A program made the translations under genes and the position numbers. This document shows positions 54,527-62,850 of a stretch of 64,000 nucleotides of DNA, in pieces (position 1 is the first letter of the stretch; each line of letters opens with the position of its first letter). Source of the stretch: Pseudomonas sp. M47T1. Lineage in GTDB: Bacteria > Pseudomonadota > Gammaproteobacteria > Pseudomonadales > Pseudomonadaceae. The notes under the pieces were generated by a model, which was given only the letters and a program-made list of their open reading frames with translations, did not search any database and was not told the DNA's origin. The stretch lies in contig NZ_AJWX01000002.1 of NCBI RefSeq assembly GCF_000263855.1, positions 248,001 through 312,000 of the forward strand. Direction: 5' to 3'.

Positions 54527-54967
54527 TTACGGGGTTTTTGCCATGGCGATAAGCGCCTTGTTGCGCTGGTAGCGCACTAGCCGCTCGGCCAAGGACTGGG
54601 GTAGGTCGTAATGCTCGCGAAACCCCAGGCGCTGGTAGAACGCTGCCAGTTCCGGGTCGCAAAACAGCCACACAGTGCCTTCCACGCTGGCCGTTGCCTG
54701 CTCGATCAACGCCCGCGCGACGCCACGGCCACGCTGATCCTGGGCCACAAGCAAACCGGTCAGCCATTGGCCACCCACTACCGGGGCCAGGTTCAAGGCC
54801 GCAACAATGTCACCTTCGCGCGCCACCCAAGCCTGGGCTGTCTTATCGCCGCGCATGGATGAGCGTTGCTCGCGGTAGAACTTGTTCAGCAGCGGCCACC
54901 GATCCGGCGCCAGGGGGAGGTAATCAGTGCGCTGAGGTTCATTATTGCAGTTTCCGCAACAGAGCAT
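54527..54967 (-). CDS. GNAT family N-acetyltransferase
   Basis: A 146-residue acetyltransferase with the acetyl-CoA loop QDQRGRGVARALIEQA and the C-terminal LAAFYQRLGFREHYDLP motif. The Cys-rich start MLCCGNC is unusual, and an internal start is possible. Substrate unknown. Confidence 0.75.
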   Translation of the reverse strand: MLCCGNCNNEPQRTDYLPLAPDRWPLLNKFYREQRSSMRGDKTAQAWVAREGDIVAALNLAPVVGGQWLTGLLVAQDQRGRGVARALIEQATASVEGTVWLFCDPELAAFYQRLGFREHYDLPQSLAERLVRYQRNKALIAMAKTP

Positions 54968-55152
54968 GTCGTGCCTTTTGCTTTATTCCCGGTAGGGAAG
55001 TTGTATTCTATATATGTCCCCGCTGAAACATGAAACAGCCGGGATACGGTACTTCGTGTTACGCCAAACGTTTCACTCAGTGTGTAACAACTTCTTCCAG
55101 CCCCACCCGGCAAATGAAGTCAATCAGCGTGATTGCTTTAAAGGCCTCTACC

Positions 55153-55407
55153 ATGAAAAGTCTTGTAATAGGTGCGCTGTTCGCGTTCTCGGCGGCTGCC
55201 GGTGCTGCGACATTGCCCGCTGCGCAGAACAACAGTGTTCAGGAATATACCTACGGTACTCACCTGGATATCGCCAAGGTTGTCAGTATGACCTCGATTC
55301 CCGATGTGTGTGAAGTGGTACCGGCGTCGATGACTTATCTCGACCATCAGGGCGAGCGCCACACCGTTGAATACCGGGTGATGGGCAACGGCTGCCAGAA
55401 CAACTGA
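55153..55407 (+). CDS. DUF2790 family small exported protein
   Basis: An 84-residue protein with signal peptide (residues 1-19, ending AGA) and mature YTYGTHLDIAKVVSM...CEVVPASMTYLDHQGERHTVEYRVMGNGCQNN with two Cys. This is the Pseudomonas-specific DUF2790 family. Start ATG 55153 is chosen for the signal peptide. Function unknown. Confidence 0.85.
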   Translation: MKSLVIGALFAFSAAAGAATLPAAQNNSVQEYTYGTHLDIAKVVSMTSIPDVCEVVPASMTYLDHQGERHTVEYRVMGNGCQNN

Positions 55408-55513
55408 GGCAGCGGCCGCCGGCCCTTGCGTCGTGTGCGAGGGCGGCGGGCCGTGACGTGGCCATGCCGGCTGTAGTAAGGTCCACGCCACTTATTGCCC
55501 GCGGAGTGTTCGC

Positions 55514-56140
55514 TTGAAATCCCTGCCCTTGAAACCGCTGTATATGGCCGGCGTGGCCATCCCGTTCTGGTTGGCACTGGCACTGCTGATCCTGGGAAGC
55601 CTGTATCCCGATTACAGCCAGTTTGAACAGTCCATGAGTGTGTTGGGTGCGGTGGATGCACCGACGCACTTTATAGCGCCGATCATTAATAACTTTCCGC
55701 TTGGTCTGTTATTCATTTTGTTTGGGGTAAGTGTTTACAAGACATTTCCTCAGTCGGCCCTGGCGCGGTTCAGCGGCCTGTTGATTGTGTTGCACGGTTT
55801 GGCAAGTTTCGTGACCGGCGACTTTGCCTGCGATGCCGGCTGCTCGCTTGATGCACCTTCCACTACCCAGCAGATTCATCATTTGGCCGGCTTGGTCATG
55901 GCCTGGAGCCTGATCGGTGCCGGTGCCATCTGGGCGTGGCTGGGTTTGCGGCTGCAAGGCTTTCGCGGCTTGGCGTTCTTGTCCATGGCCCTCACCTTGG
56001 TCGCCCTGGTGACAGTGCCCATGGTTGCCATTTCGGCGAAGAACCTGGTGGGTCACGGCCTGTATGAGCGTGTGAACGCGTTTGTTTCGGCCATCTGGGT
56101 GGCGATCTTCGCTGTCGTACTGCTGCGTCGCAACGCCTGA
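55514..56140 (+). CDS. DUF998 family membrane protein
   Basis: A 208-residue protein with six hydrophobic helices and GSLYPDYSQFEQSMSVLGA, a motif of DUF998 proteins. Start is TTG 55514 with GGAG 7 nt upstream. Function unknown. Confidence 0.78.
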   Translation: MKSLPLKPLYMAGVAIPFWLALALLILGSLYPDYSQFEQSMSVLGAVDAPTHFIAPIINNFPLGLLFILFGVSVYKTFPQSALARFSGLLIVLHGLASFVTGDFACDAGCSLDAPSTTQQIHHLAGLVMAWSLIGAGAIWAWLGLRLQGFRGLAFLSMALTLVALVTVPMVAISAKNLVGHGLYERVNAFVSAIWVAIFAVVLLRRNA

Positions 56141-56177
56141 TACCCCGCTTTTAAGCGCCGGTTGGTGATCGCCGGTT

Positions 56178-56266
56178 GTAGCCGCTGCCGCCAGGCTGCG
56201 GGCCCTGAGCCTCACTGGAGCTCTGCAGTGATCGGAGGGCCAGCGCAGCCTGGCGGCAGCGCCTAC
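56178..56266. repeat. Paired REP elements in inverted orientation
   Basis: GTAGCCGCTGCCGCCAGG... at 56178-56199 and its inverse (one mismatch) at 56245-56266 make a BIME-like pair between convergent genes; same unit as 27056 and 44693. Confidence 0.85.
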
Positions 56267-56275
56267 GAACAGCCA

Positions 56276-57463
56276 TTACAACGCATCCAGCGCCTGCTGT
56301 ATGTCGCGCAGCAAGTCTTCCACATCCTCGATTCCCACGCTCAAGCGCACCAGTCCGTCCGTTACCCCGTACTGTCGGCGTATGTCCTCGGCCACCGCGC
56401 TGTGGGTGGTGGACGCCGGGTGGCAGGCCAGCGAGTCGGTATCGCCCAGGGACACGGCTTGGGTCACCAGGGCCAGGCTGTCAAGGAAGGTTCGCGCTGC
56501 GGCCTTGCCGCCCTTGAGTTCGAACGCCATCAGCGCGCCGAAACGGCTCATTTGTCGCCTTGCCACGGCGTGGCCGGGGTGGCTGGGCAGGCCGGGGTAG
56601 AACACGGTGGCTACCGCCGGATGCTCGTCCAGCAGCCAGGCAATACGTTCGGCGCTCAAGGACGCCGCCTCCACGCGCAGCGGCAGGGTTTTCAGGCCGC
56701 GAATCAGCAATGACGCCTCGAACGGGCTGAGGCAGCCACCAAACTGCTTCAGGCCCACGCCACGAATCTTGTCTACCAACGCTCGGCTGGCCACCACCAC
56801 GCCGCCGGTGGCGTCGCCATGGCCGCCGATGAACTTGGTGGCCGAGTGCACCACCACATCAATGCCCAGGGTCAATGGCCGGGTGAGGCAAGGGGTGGCG
56901 AAGGTGTTGTCGGCAACGGTGAGTATCTGATGTGCCTGGGCGATGCGCGCGGTTTGCGCAAGGTCGACGATGCCGAGCATAGGGTTGTCCGGGGTTTCGG
57001 TGAAGATCAGCCGGGTCTTGTCGGTGATGGCCGCTTGCAGTTCGCTGGCGCTGGCGACATGAATGGCGTGCACGCCGAAACGTGGCAGCAGGGTGCGCAT
57101 CACGCCTTCGGTGCCGCCGTACAGCGTGCCCACATGAATCAGCTCGTCGCCGCTGGACACCAGCGCCATCAGCGTCGAACAAATGGCTGCCATGCCGCTG
57201 GCAAAGGCTACGGCGCTTTCGCCGGCTTCCAGCGCCGCCATCTTGCCCTCCAGCGCGGCCACTGTGGGGTTGGCGAAACGGCTATACAAATAGCCTGGGC
57301 TCTCACCGCTGAAGCGCTGCTCGCCGGTGTCGAAATCACCATAGGAATAGGCCGATGCCGTGCTGATGGGCGTGGCAATAGCACCGGTGCTGGGGTCAGG
57401 TGTTTGCCCGGCGTGAACCGCCAGGGTACGGATGCCCAGGGCGGGCGCGGTGTCCTTGGCCAT
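56276..57463 (-). CDS. Cys/Met metabolism PLP-dependent enzyme (gamma-lyase/gamma-synthase type)
   Basis: A 395-residue transsulfuration-family enzyme. The PLP Lys is in HSATKFIGGHGD; substrate region YSRFANPTVAALE and the C-terminal SLGDTDSLACHPASTTHS are conserved. The active-site loop GTLYGGTEGVM has Gly where methionine gamma-lyases keep a Cys, so classical MGL activity is doubtful; cystathionine or O-acetylhomoserine chemistry is possible. ATG at 57463. Confidence 0.85.
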   Translation of the reverse strand: MAKDTAPALGIRTLAVHAGQTPDPSTGAIATPISTASAYSYGDFDTGEQRFSGESPGYLYSRFANPTVAALEGKMAALEAGESAVAFASGMAAICSTLMALVSSGDELIHVGTLYGGTEGVMRTLLPRFGVHAIHVASASELQAAITDKTRLIFTETPDNPMLGIVDLAQTARIAQAHQILTVADNTFATPCLTRPLTLGIDVVVHSATKFIGGHGDATGGVVVASRALVDKIRGVGLKQFGGCLSPFEASLLIRGLKTLPLRVEAASLSAERIAWLLDEHPAVATVFYPGLPSHPGHAVARRQMSRFGALMAFELKGGKAAARTFLDSLALVTQAVSLGDTDSLACHPASTTHSAVAEDIRRQYGVTDGLVRLSVGIEDVEDLLRDIQQALDAL

Positions 57464-57597
57464 GACTGGCTCCTTCAAGACGTTGTCCTGTCACAGAGTA
57501 GACCGCGTTGGGGGGTGTTCGTCCTCGCCGCAATTTCTTCCAATACATTCGCCCCCACGTTCTGGCCTAATGCCCTCACGTTTTACCCCTCCTACGG

Positions 57598-58266
57598 ATG
57601 CGTCACATGCAGTTCTCCAGCGGTTTCCTGTTGAGTCTTTCCCTGTGCCTGGACATTGGTGTGGCCAATATCGCCATGATTACCCTGGCCATGCAGCGCG
57701 GTTACCTGCAAGGGTTCTGGTTGGGGTTGGGCACCTGTTTCGGGGACCTGGCCTACGCGATTCTGGCGCTGGTGGGCATGACGGTGCTGTTGCAGTACAC
57801 CTGGGTGCGGTGGGCGCTGTGGCTGGGCGGGTCGGTACTGCTGGTGTATTTCGCGGTGAAGATGCTGATCAGCGCCTGGCGCCATGACAGTGAAGTGGCC
57901 GCCGGCCAGGCTGCGGCGGGTGGTTCGGGCTTGAAGGCGTTCCTGCGCGGGATTTTCCTGGCCGTGTCGTCGCCCAGCGCCATTCTCTGGTTTGCGGCCG
58001 TGGGCGGTACGCTGATCTCCCGTTCCGGAGGCGGTGGGCTGATGGGCGCCGTGCAGTTCCTGGGCGGCTTTTTCTGTGCCGGGGTGCTGTGGTGCGCGGT
58101 GATCTGCACGGCGGCCAGCCAGGGGGGCAAGCTGTTGGGCGACCGCCTGCTGCGTTATTCCTACCTGGCATCGGCGGGCATCTTTGCCTGGTTTGCCCTA
58201 TACGTCATCGGCTCCGGGTATCAGGAGTTCATTTTGGGCCACGCACCCGCCATGGCCGCGGTGTAA
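57598..58266 (+). CDS. LysE family amino-acid exporter
   Basis: A 222-residue inner-membrane protein with about six helices; ITLAMQRGYLQGFWLGLGTCFGDLAYAILALVG is a typical LysE/RhtB block and FLRGIFLAVSSPSAILWFAAVGG the second. ATG 57598 or 57607. Next to an AraC regulator, which may control it. Substrate unknown. Confidence 0.85.
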   Translation: MRHMQFSSGFLLSLSLCLDIGVANIAMITLAMQRGYLQGFWLGLGTCFGDLAYAILALVGMTVLLQYTWVRWALWLGGSVLLVYFAVKMLISAWRHDSEVAAGQAAAGGSGLKAFLRGIFLAVSSPSAILWFAAVGGTLISRSGGGGLMGAVQFLGGFFCAGVLWCAVICTAASQGGKLLGDRLLRYSYLASAGIFAWFALYVIGSGYQEFILGHAPAMAAV

Positions 58267-58336
58267 ATAGTCCGGCGTGCTTTGGCGCAGGTGTTATACC
58301 TAATAGAACCATCCACCCAACAGGGGAGTGCTCGGC

Positions 58337-58444
58337 ATGAAAGGCATGGATTCGAAAAAGGCTGCGAAGAAGAAACCTACCAAGACCGCTGACGAGAAAC
58401 GCGCTGAGAAACGCGCGAAAAAGTCTAACGTATTCGGCCACTGA
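58337..58444 (+). CDS. 35-residue Lys-rich microprotein
   Basis: An ATG at 58337 with GGGGAG about 8 nt upstream opens a 36-codon frame: MKGMDSKKAAKKKPTKTADE..., ending KSNVFGH. It is very basic (Lys/Arg-rich) with a probable amphipathic helix. It is followed 18 bp later by a strong terminator, as expected for a monocistronic small gene. Function unknown; conservation would decide it. Confidence 0.65.
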   Translation: MKGMDSKKAAKKKPTKTADEKRAEKRAKKSNVFGH

Positions 58445-58462
58445 CGCTGGCCAGCACCGACG

Positions 58463-58487
58463 AAAGCCCGCCTAGCCGCGGGCTTTT
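58463..58487. terminator. Bidirectional terminator
   Basis: AAAGCCCGC at 58463-58471 pairs with GCGGGCTTT at 58478-58486, 6-nt loop, T tail on the plus side and A-run on the other. The TAG stop of the convergent AraC gene lies in the loop (58472-58474), so one hairpin serves both genes. Confidence 0.85.
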
Positions 58488-59263
58488 GTCTTGAAGGCCT
58501 GGGCGTAGGCGTGCGGGGTGACACCCATCACCTTGCGAAAGGCGTTGATGAAGTGGCTTTGGTCGTAGAACCCCAGTTCACTGACAATCTCCAGTGAGTG
58601 CTGTTGGCGGCGCAGGCGTTTGCGCGCCTCCAGCAGGCGCAGTTGCATCTGGTATTGCAGCGGGCCCAACCCGGTCTGTTTCTTGAAACAGCGCACGAAG
58701 TGGTATTTGCTCAGGCCCGCCACGGCGGCAAGCGCTTGCAGGTCTATTTTCTCGCCCAGGCAGTCGCGCAGGTACGCCATGCAGCGCTGCACGCTGGCGT
58801 GCTGCTCGCCCGACTTGCCGGGGCCAGGCTGCATCCATTGGCACAGTAACCCAATGAACGCCTCCTCGTGCTCGGCGCGTTGGCCCGTGGGCGTACGGGC
58901 GAAGTCGAGGATGGCCTGGTGCAGGGCGGCGTGATGGAACACGCCCTGCTCGAACGTGTTGCCGGCGAGGTTGTTATCGCGTACCACCCGGTCGATGGCG
59001 TGGGGCGCCAGGTGCAGGCTGATGTATTCCACGCCCTGTGGGCTGAATTGCGAGGCCTGCATGGCATTGGGGTTGTACAGGGTAATGCTGCCGGCTGGCG
59101 CCTCCAGCGAACGCCCGTCCAGCCAGATATGCTCCACCCCGGTCAGGTTGGTGCCCAGCACATATTCGTCGTGGGTATGGCGCGGGAAGCTGGCGGCTTC
59201 GGCCCGCACCCAGGACGCTTCCACCACGGCGCCGGCGTGCCAGTCTTCGGTTATCAGGTTCAT
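58472..59263 (-). CDS. AraC family transcriptional regulator
   Basis: A 263-residue regulator with an N-terminal cupin-type domain (FPRHTHDEYVLGTNLTGVEHIWLDGRS...) and C-terminal AraC DNA-binding domain (LQALAAVAGLSKYHFVRCFKKQTGLGPLQYQMQLRLLEARKRL..., ELGFYDQSHFINAFRKVMGVTPHAYAQ). Cupin-AraC proteins next to LysE exporters often control amino-acid export, so it may regulate the gene at 57598. ATG at 59263 follows CGGAAAAGTCGGC. Confidence 0.88.
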   Translation of the reverse strand: MNLITEDWHAGAVVEASWVRAEAASFPRHTHDEYVLGTNLTGVEHIWLDGRSLEAPAGSITLYNPNAMQASQFSPQGVEYISLHLAPHAIDRVVRDNNLAGNTFEQGVFHHAALHQAILDFARTPTGQRAEHEEAFIGLLCQWMQPGPGKSGEQHASVQRCMAYLRDCLGEKIDLQALAAVAGLSKYHFVRCFKKQTGLGPLQYQMQLRLLEARKRLRRQQHSLEIVSELGFYDQSHFINAFRKVMGVTPHAYAQAFKTKARG

Positions 59264-59421
59264 GCCGACTTTTCCGGGGGTTGAGAGGTCAGAACGTTAA
59301 CGCAAGGGGCAAATACCCCGCAAGGCAGATCACCCTGCGCCCGGTAACAGCAACTGTTTTTGTGCGCGAGCGGGTTACTGCTACGGTGATTGCAGATTAA
59401 TCAGGGATGCGAGAGGTATTC

Positions 59422-59907
59422 ATGACAGGTATTGAACCCACCGCCATTGAGCCGGTGCGCTACGAACAGGGCCGGCCGATGATCATCGCCGGGCTGTCCG
59501 ACCGCTTCACCCAGGACACCACCAGTGGCATCGAGGCATTGTGGCGCGAGTTCGTGCCGTTCCTGGGCAAGGTGCCAGGGCAGTCGGGCCATGAAAGCTA
59601 CGGGGTGTGCTGCAACCCGGACGGGGTAGGCGGCTTTGAGTACATTGCCGGCGTGGAAGTGGAAACCGAGCAAGGCCTGCCCCAGGATTTTCGCTGGATC
59701 AAGCTGGCGCCCCAGCGCTATGCGGTGTTCGAACACCAGGGCCATATTTCCGGGCTGGGCCAGACCTTCCAGGCAATCTGGCAGGTATGGTTGCCCAATT
59801 CGGGCCTGGAGGCGGCGGATGCGCCGGAGTTCGAGCGCTACAGCGACGATTACGAGCCGGCCACCGGAAATGGCCGGCTGGAAATCTGGCTGCCGATCAA
59901 GGACTGA
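59422..59907 (+). CDS. GyrI-like/AraC effector-binding domain protein
   Basis: A 161-residue stand-alone SOUL/GyrI-like domain (MIIAGLSDRFTQDTTSGIEALWREFVPFLG..., FEYIAGVEVE, WIKLAPQRYAVFEHQGHISGLGQTFQAIWQVWLPNSGLE...FERYSDDYEP), as in the ligand-binding part of some AraC/MerR regulators. ATG at 59422 with GAGAGG. It may bind small molecules. Divergent from the AraC gene. Confidence 0.85.
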   Translation: MTGIEPTAIEPVRYEQGRPMIIAGLSDRFTQDTTSGIEALWREFVPFLGKVPGQSGHESYGVCCNPDGVGGFEYIAGVEVETEQGLPQDFRWIKLAPQRYAVFEHQGHISGLGQTFQAIWQVWLPNSGLEAADAPEFERYSDDYEPATGNGRLEIWLPIKD

Positions 59908-59924
59908 TCGGCAGCCTTTGCCAC

Positions 59925-61580
59925 TTACTGGGCCGCAGTCATCGCGCGGCGACAGTCGTGGAACATGTCCAGGCCAGACTGGTACACGCCCGTCTGGATC
60001 TGGAACAGGCCCAACACCGAGTGGAAGATGTTGTCGTGGCTCAGGTCACCCTCGTCCTGCTTGGCTTTCAGGCAGGTGCGGTCGATGCCTTCCTGGGCCA
60101 GGGTGTCCTTGCCGAACCACATCACCATGGGCACGTGGGTCTGCGCTTCTGGGGCAATGGCGTACGGGGCGGCGTGCAGGTACATGCCGTTTTCACCCAG
60201 CGATTCACCGTGGTCCGACACGTAGATCATCGAGGTGTCGTACTTGTCCTGGTTCTGTTTCAGCAGGTCCACCACCTTGGACAGGAAGAAGTCGGTGTAC
60301 AGGATGGTATTGTCGTACACGTTGATCAGTTCATCGTGGCTGCAGCTGCCCAGTTGGTTGGTACGGCATACCGGCTGGAACTGTTCCTTGTCCTTCGGAT
60401 AGCGGTCGTAGTACTCAGGGCCGTGGCTGCCGTCGGCGTGCAGGACGATGATGGCATCATCCTTCAGGCCGTTGATGTAGTCCTGCAGGCCCACCAGCAG
60501 TGACTCGTCCAGGCAGGTGGTGCCGTCGCAGAACGGGCTCTTCTGGTCTTTGGGAATGTCGTGGTGGGGGATGCGCAGGCAGGTGCCCTTGCAGTCGCTG
60601 TTGTTGTCCAGCCACACGGTTTGCACGCCAGCACGTTGCAGGATATCCAGCAGGCCCTCGTAGGTCTTGCCCTTCTTGTCGCTGTAGTCGCTGCGCGGGA
60701 ACTTGGAGAACATGCACGGTACCGACACGGCCGTGGACGTGCCGCAGGACGCTACGCGGGTGAAGTTGAGGATATCCAGCTTCTTGAGTTCGGGGTTGGT
60801 TTCGCGGCCATAGCCATTGAGCGAGAAGTGGTCGGCGCGGGCGGTTTCACCCACCACGAAAATCATCAGGCTCTTCTTCGGCCGCGCCTTGGCGTCGGCG
60901 CTCATCATCGCGTCCGCACCCACTGGCTGCACCACCACGTCCTCTTTCACCGAGTAGTGCGACTTGGCCAGCTTGGTCACGGCGTAGATGTAGTTGGTGG
61001 GGTTGATGAAGTGGGTGAGCTTGTCTTGCTGACGGAAGATAGGCGCGTAGGTGGAGTAGAACGCTGCCACCGAGGCCGCCACCACCAGCAGGCAGGCGAT
61101 GATCACCAGCACCTTGTTCAGCAGGCCGGGGAAGAAGCGCCGGTACTGTACCGGCAGCCACCACACCAGCACCGAAGGCAACACGCCCAGCACCAGCAGG
61201 TAGCCGAACAGTTTCGGGCTGAGCAGCGCCTTGGCTTCGCCAGGGTTGGTTTCGATGACGTTCTGGATCATCACCGTGTCGATGGCGATGCCGTAGTTGT
61301 TCATGAAATAGGCGGCGGCCGCGGAGCTGATCGCCACAATGGTGATCACCGGCTTGAGCAGGGGCCGGAACGACGCCAAGGTCAGCAACAAGGTGAAGGT
61401 GGCCCACAGGAACAGGCCGAAGGACAGGTAGAAGCCGGCCCGCTTGACGCCCTCAAGCGTTATAAGGTTGCTCAACGCCTCCCAGGTCGCCAGGTTGTAC
61501 AGCACCACCATGGCCAATGAAAACAGCAACACCAGGCGTGTTGAACTGATTTGAAACCGTCTGCCCTGACTCGCCACCAT
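59925..61580 (-). CDS. eptA: Lipid A phosphoethanolamine transferase (EptA type)
   Basis: A 551-residue inner-membrane enzyme that adds phosphoethanolamine to lipid A phosphate. Five N-terminal helices (to about residue 185) precede the periplasmic sulfatase-like domain. All catalytic positions are present: VVGETAR (metal Glu), SCGTSTAVSVPCMF (Thr nucleophile), HADGSHGPEYY, VSDHGESLGE and MYLHAAPY. In Gram-negatives this modification reduces binding of cationic peptides such as polymyxin. ATG 61580 has GAGGAG 8 nt upstream; a GTG two codons earlier is less likely. Confidence 0.9.
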   Translation of the reverse strand: MVASQGRRFQISSTRLVLLFSLAMVVLYNLATWEALSNLITLEGVKRAGFYLSFGLFLWATFTLLLTLASFRPLLKPVITIVAISSAAAAYFMNNYGIAIDTVMIQNVIETNPGEAKALLSPKLFGYLLVLGVLPSVLVWWLPVQYRRFFPGLLNKVLVIIACLLVVAASVAAFYSTYAPIFRQQDKLTHFINPTNYIYAVTKLAKSHYSVKEDVVVQPVGADAMMSADAKARPKKSLMIFVVGETARADHFSLNGYGRETNPELKKLDILNFTRVASCGTSTAVSVPCMFSKFPRSDYSDKKGKTYEGLLDILQRAGVQTVWLDNNSDCKGTCLRIPHHDIPKDQKSPFCDGTTCLDESLLVGLQDYINGLKDDAIIVLHADGSHGPEYYDRYPKDKEQFQPVCRTNQLGSCSHDELINVYDNTILYTDFFLSKVVDLLKQNQDKYDTSMIYVSDHGESLGENGMYLHAAPYAIAPEAQTHVPMVMWFGKDTLAQEGIDRTCLKAKQDEGDLSHDNIFHSVLGLFQIQTGVYQSGLDMFHDCRRAMTAAQ

Positions 61581-61685
61581 CTTCACTGCTCCTCGCCTTC
61601 AACTTGCTGTTACAAAACGTGTGCCCATGCGGGCTGGAAAATCTAGCGGGCGTACCGTCAAAAAAGCGTGAACTTGTAACATGGA

Positions 61686-62180
61686 TCAGCGCTTTGCAAG
61701 TGCCAGGCTCAGGCAGCGCTCGAAGCCGACACGGCCGCGGTAGGCGGTGCCCCGGTCCACCCAGCCCTGGCGCGTGTATAACGCCAGCGCCGTGGTATTG
61801 CCTTCGTCCACCGACAACATCAGTTGGCGAATGCCGGGCCAGGCTCGCAGCGCCACGCCGGGTAGCGCCGTCAGGCACGCCGTGCCATGGCCACGGCCCT
61901 GTTGGCGATGGTCCACCTGCAAGGCGTGCAGGGTAGCTGCGTCGTCGTGGGCCCAGGGCGGTAAAAAGGGCGGGCGCTTGAGCAGCAGGAAGGCCACTGG
62001 CACGTCCTGGTCCAGCAGCGCGAAGCCGCGCACGCTGGGGCTGGGGCGGTGCAACAGGGTGTACAGGGCGCTTTCCATGTCGCCGCAAAACGGCTTTTGC
62101 TCGTCGAGCACGCGGATATCAAGCAGCCGTTCGCATTGGGCGGGGGTGAGTTCGCGGTAGCACACCAGTCGGGTGGTCAC
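61686..62180 (-). CDS. GNAT family N-acetyltransferase
   Basis: A 164-residue acetyltransferase; acetyl-CoA motif LQVDHRQQGRGHGTACL and C-terminal VDEGNTTALALYTRQGWVDRGTAYRGR. The start is a GTG at 62180 with a poor ribosome site, so it may begin elsewhere. Substrate unknown. Confidence 0.78.
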   Translation of the reverse strand: MTTRLVCYRELTPAQCERLLDIRVLDEQKPFCGDMESALYTLLHRPSPSVRGFALLDQDVPVAFLLLKRPPFLPPWAHDDAATLHALQVDHRQQGRGHGTACLTALPGVALRAWPGIRQLMLSVDEGNTTALALYTRQGWVDRGTAYRGRVGFERCLSLALAKR

Positions 62181-62343
62181 GGCAATGGTTCCGGTTGGGC
62201 AAGTGATGCGGCTATCGTCGCCGAAATGGCACGCCAGTGCAGCATCGGATCTTAGTAACTGCGACTTTATTCCTATTTGCGCTTTCGCGAACGTGCGGTT
62301 TTACCGCCATAGTTGCCTATTGCCCACGAAGGAGAACAATAAA

Positions 62344-62850
62344 ATGAGCCTTCACCCCCTGCATACCCCGCCCGGGGAATTTGAACTGTCGATTACCCGC
62401 CTCATCGATGCCCCGCCCAGCGCGGTGTTTCGCGCCTGGATAGAACCGCAGTTGCTGTGCCAGTGGTGGGGGCCTCATGGCATGACCACGCCGGTGTGCG
62501 AAATGCAGCTGTGGGTGGGCGGCCTGTTCCGCACGGTCATGCGCGCCCCCGATGGCAGCGAGTACCCCAGCCAGGGCGTGTTCCTGGAGATACAGGCGCC
62601 CAGCCGCATCGTCTTCACCGATGCCTTCGGCCCCGGCTGGGTGCCGTCACCGCGTGCGTTCATGACGGCGGTCATCAGCCTGGAGGACGTGGACGGCAAG
62701 ACGCGCTACACCGCCCGCGCCCTGCACTGGAGCGCCGCCGACCGCCAGGCCCACGATGAAATGGGCTTTCATGATGGCTGGGGGCAGAGCCTGGACCGGC
62801 TGGTGACGTTGGTGACGCGTCAGCTCACGGAGCCGGACGCAGCGTCCTGA
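62344..62850 (+). CDS. SRPBCC/AHSA1 domain protein
   Basis: A 168-residue helix-grip (START-like) protein: ITRLIDAPPSAVFRAWIEPQLLCQWWGPHGMTTPVCEMQ, GLFRTVMRAPDGSEYPSQGVFLEIQAPSRIVFTD and the C-terminal helix. ATG at 62344 with AAGGAG. Role unknown. Its 3' end overlaps the convergent kinase gene by 26 bp. Confidence 0.85.
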   Translation: MSLHPLHTPPGEFELSITRLIDAPPSAVFRAWIEPQLLCQWWGPHGMTTPVCEMQLWVGGLFRTVMRAPDGSEYPSQGVFLEIQAPSRIVFTDAFGPGWVPSPRAFMTAVISLEDVDGKTRYTARALHWSAADRQAHDEMGFHDGWGQSLDRLVTLVTRQLTEPDAAS

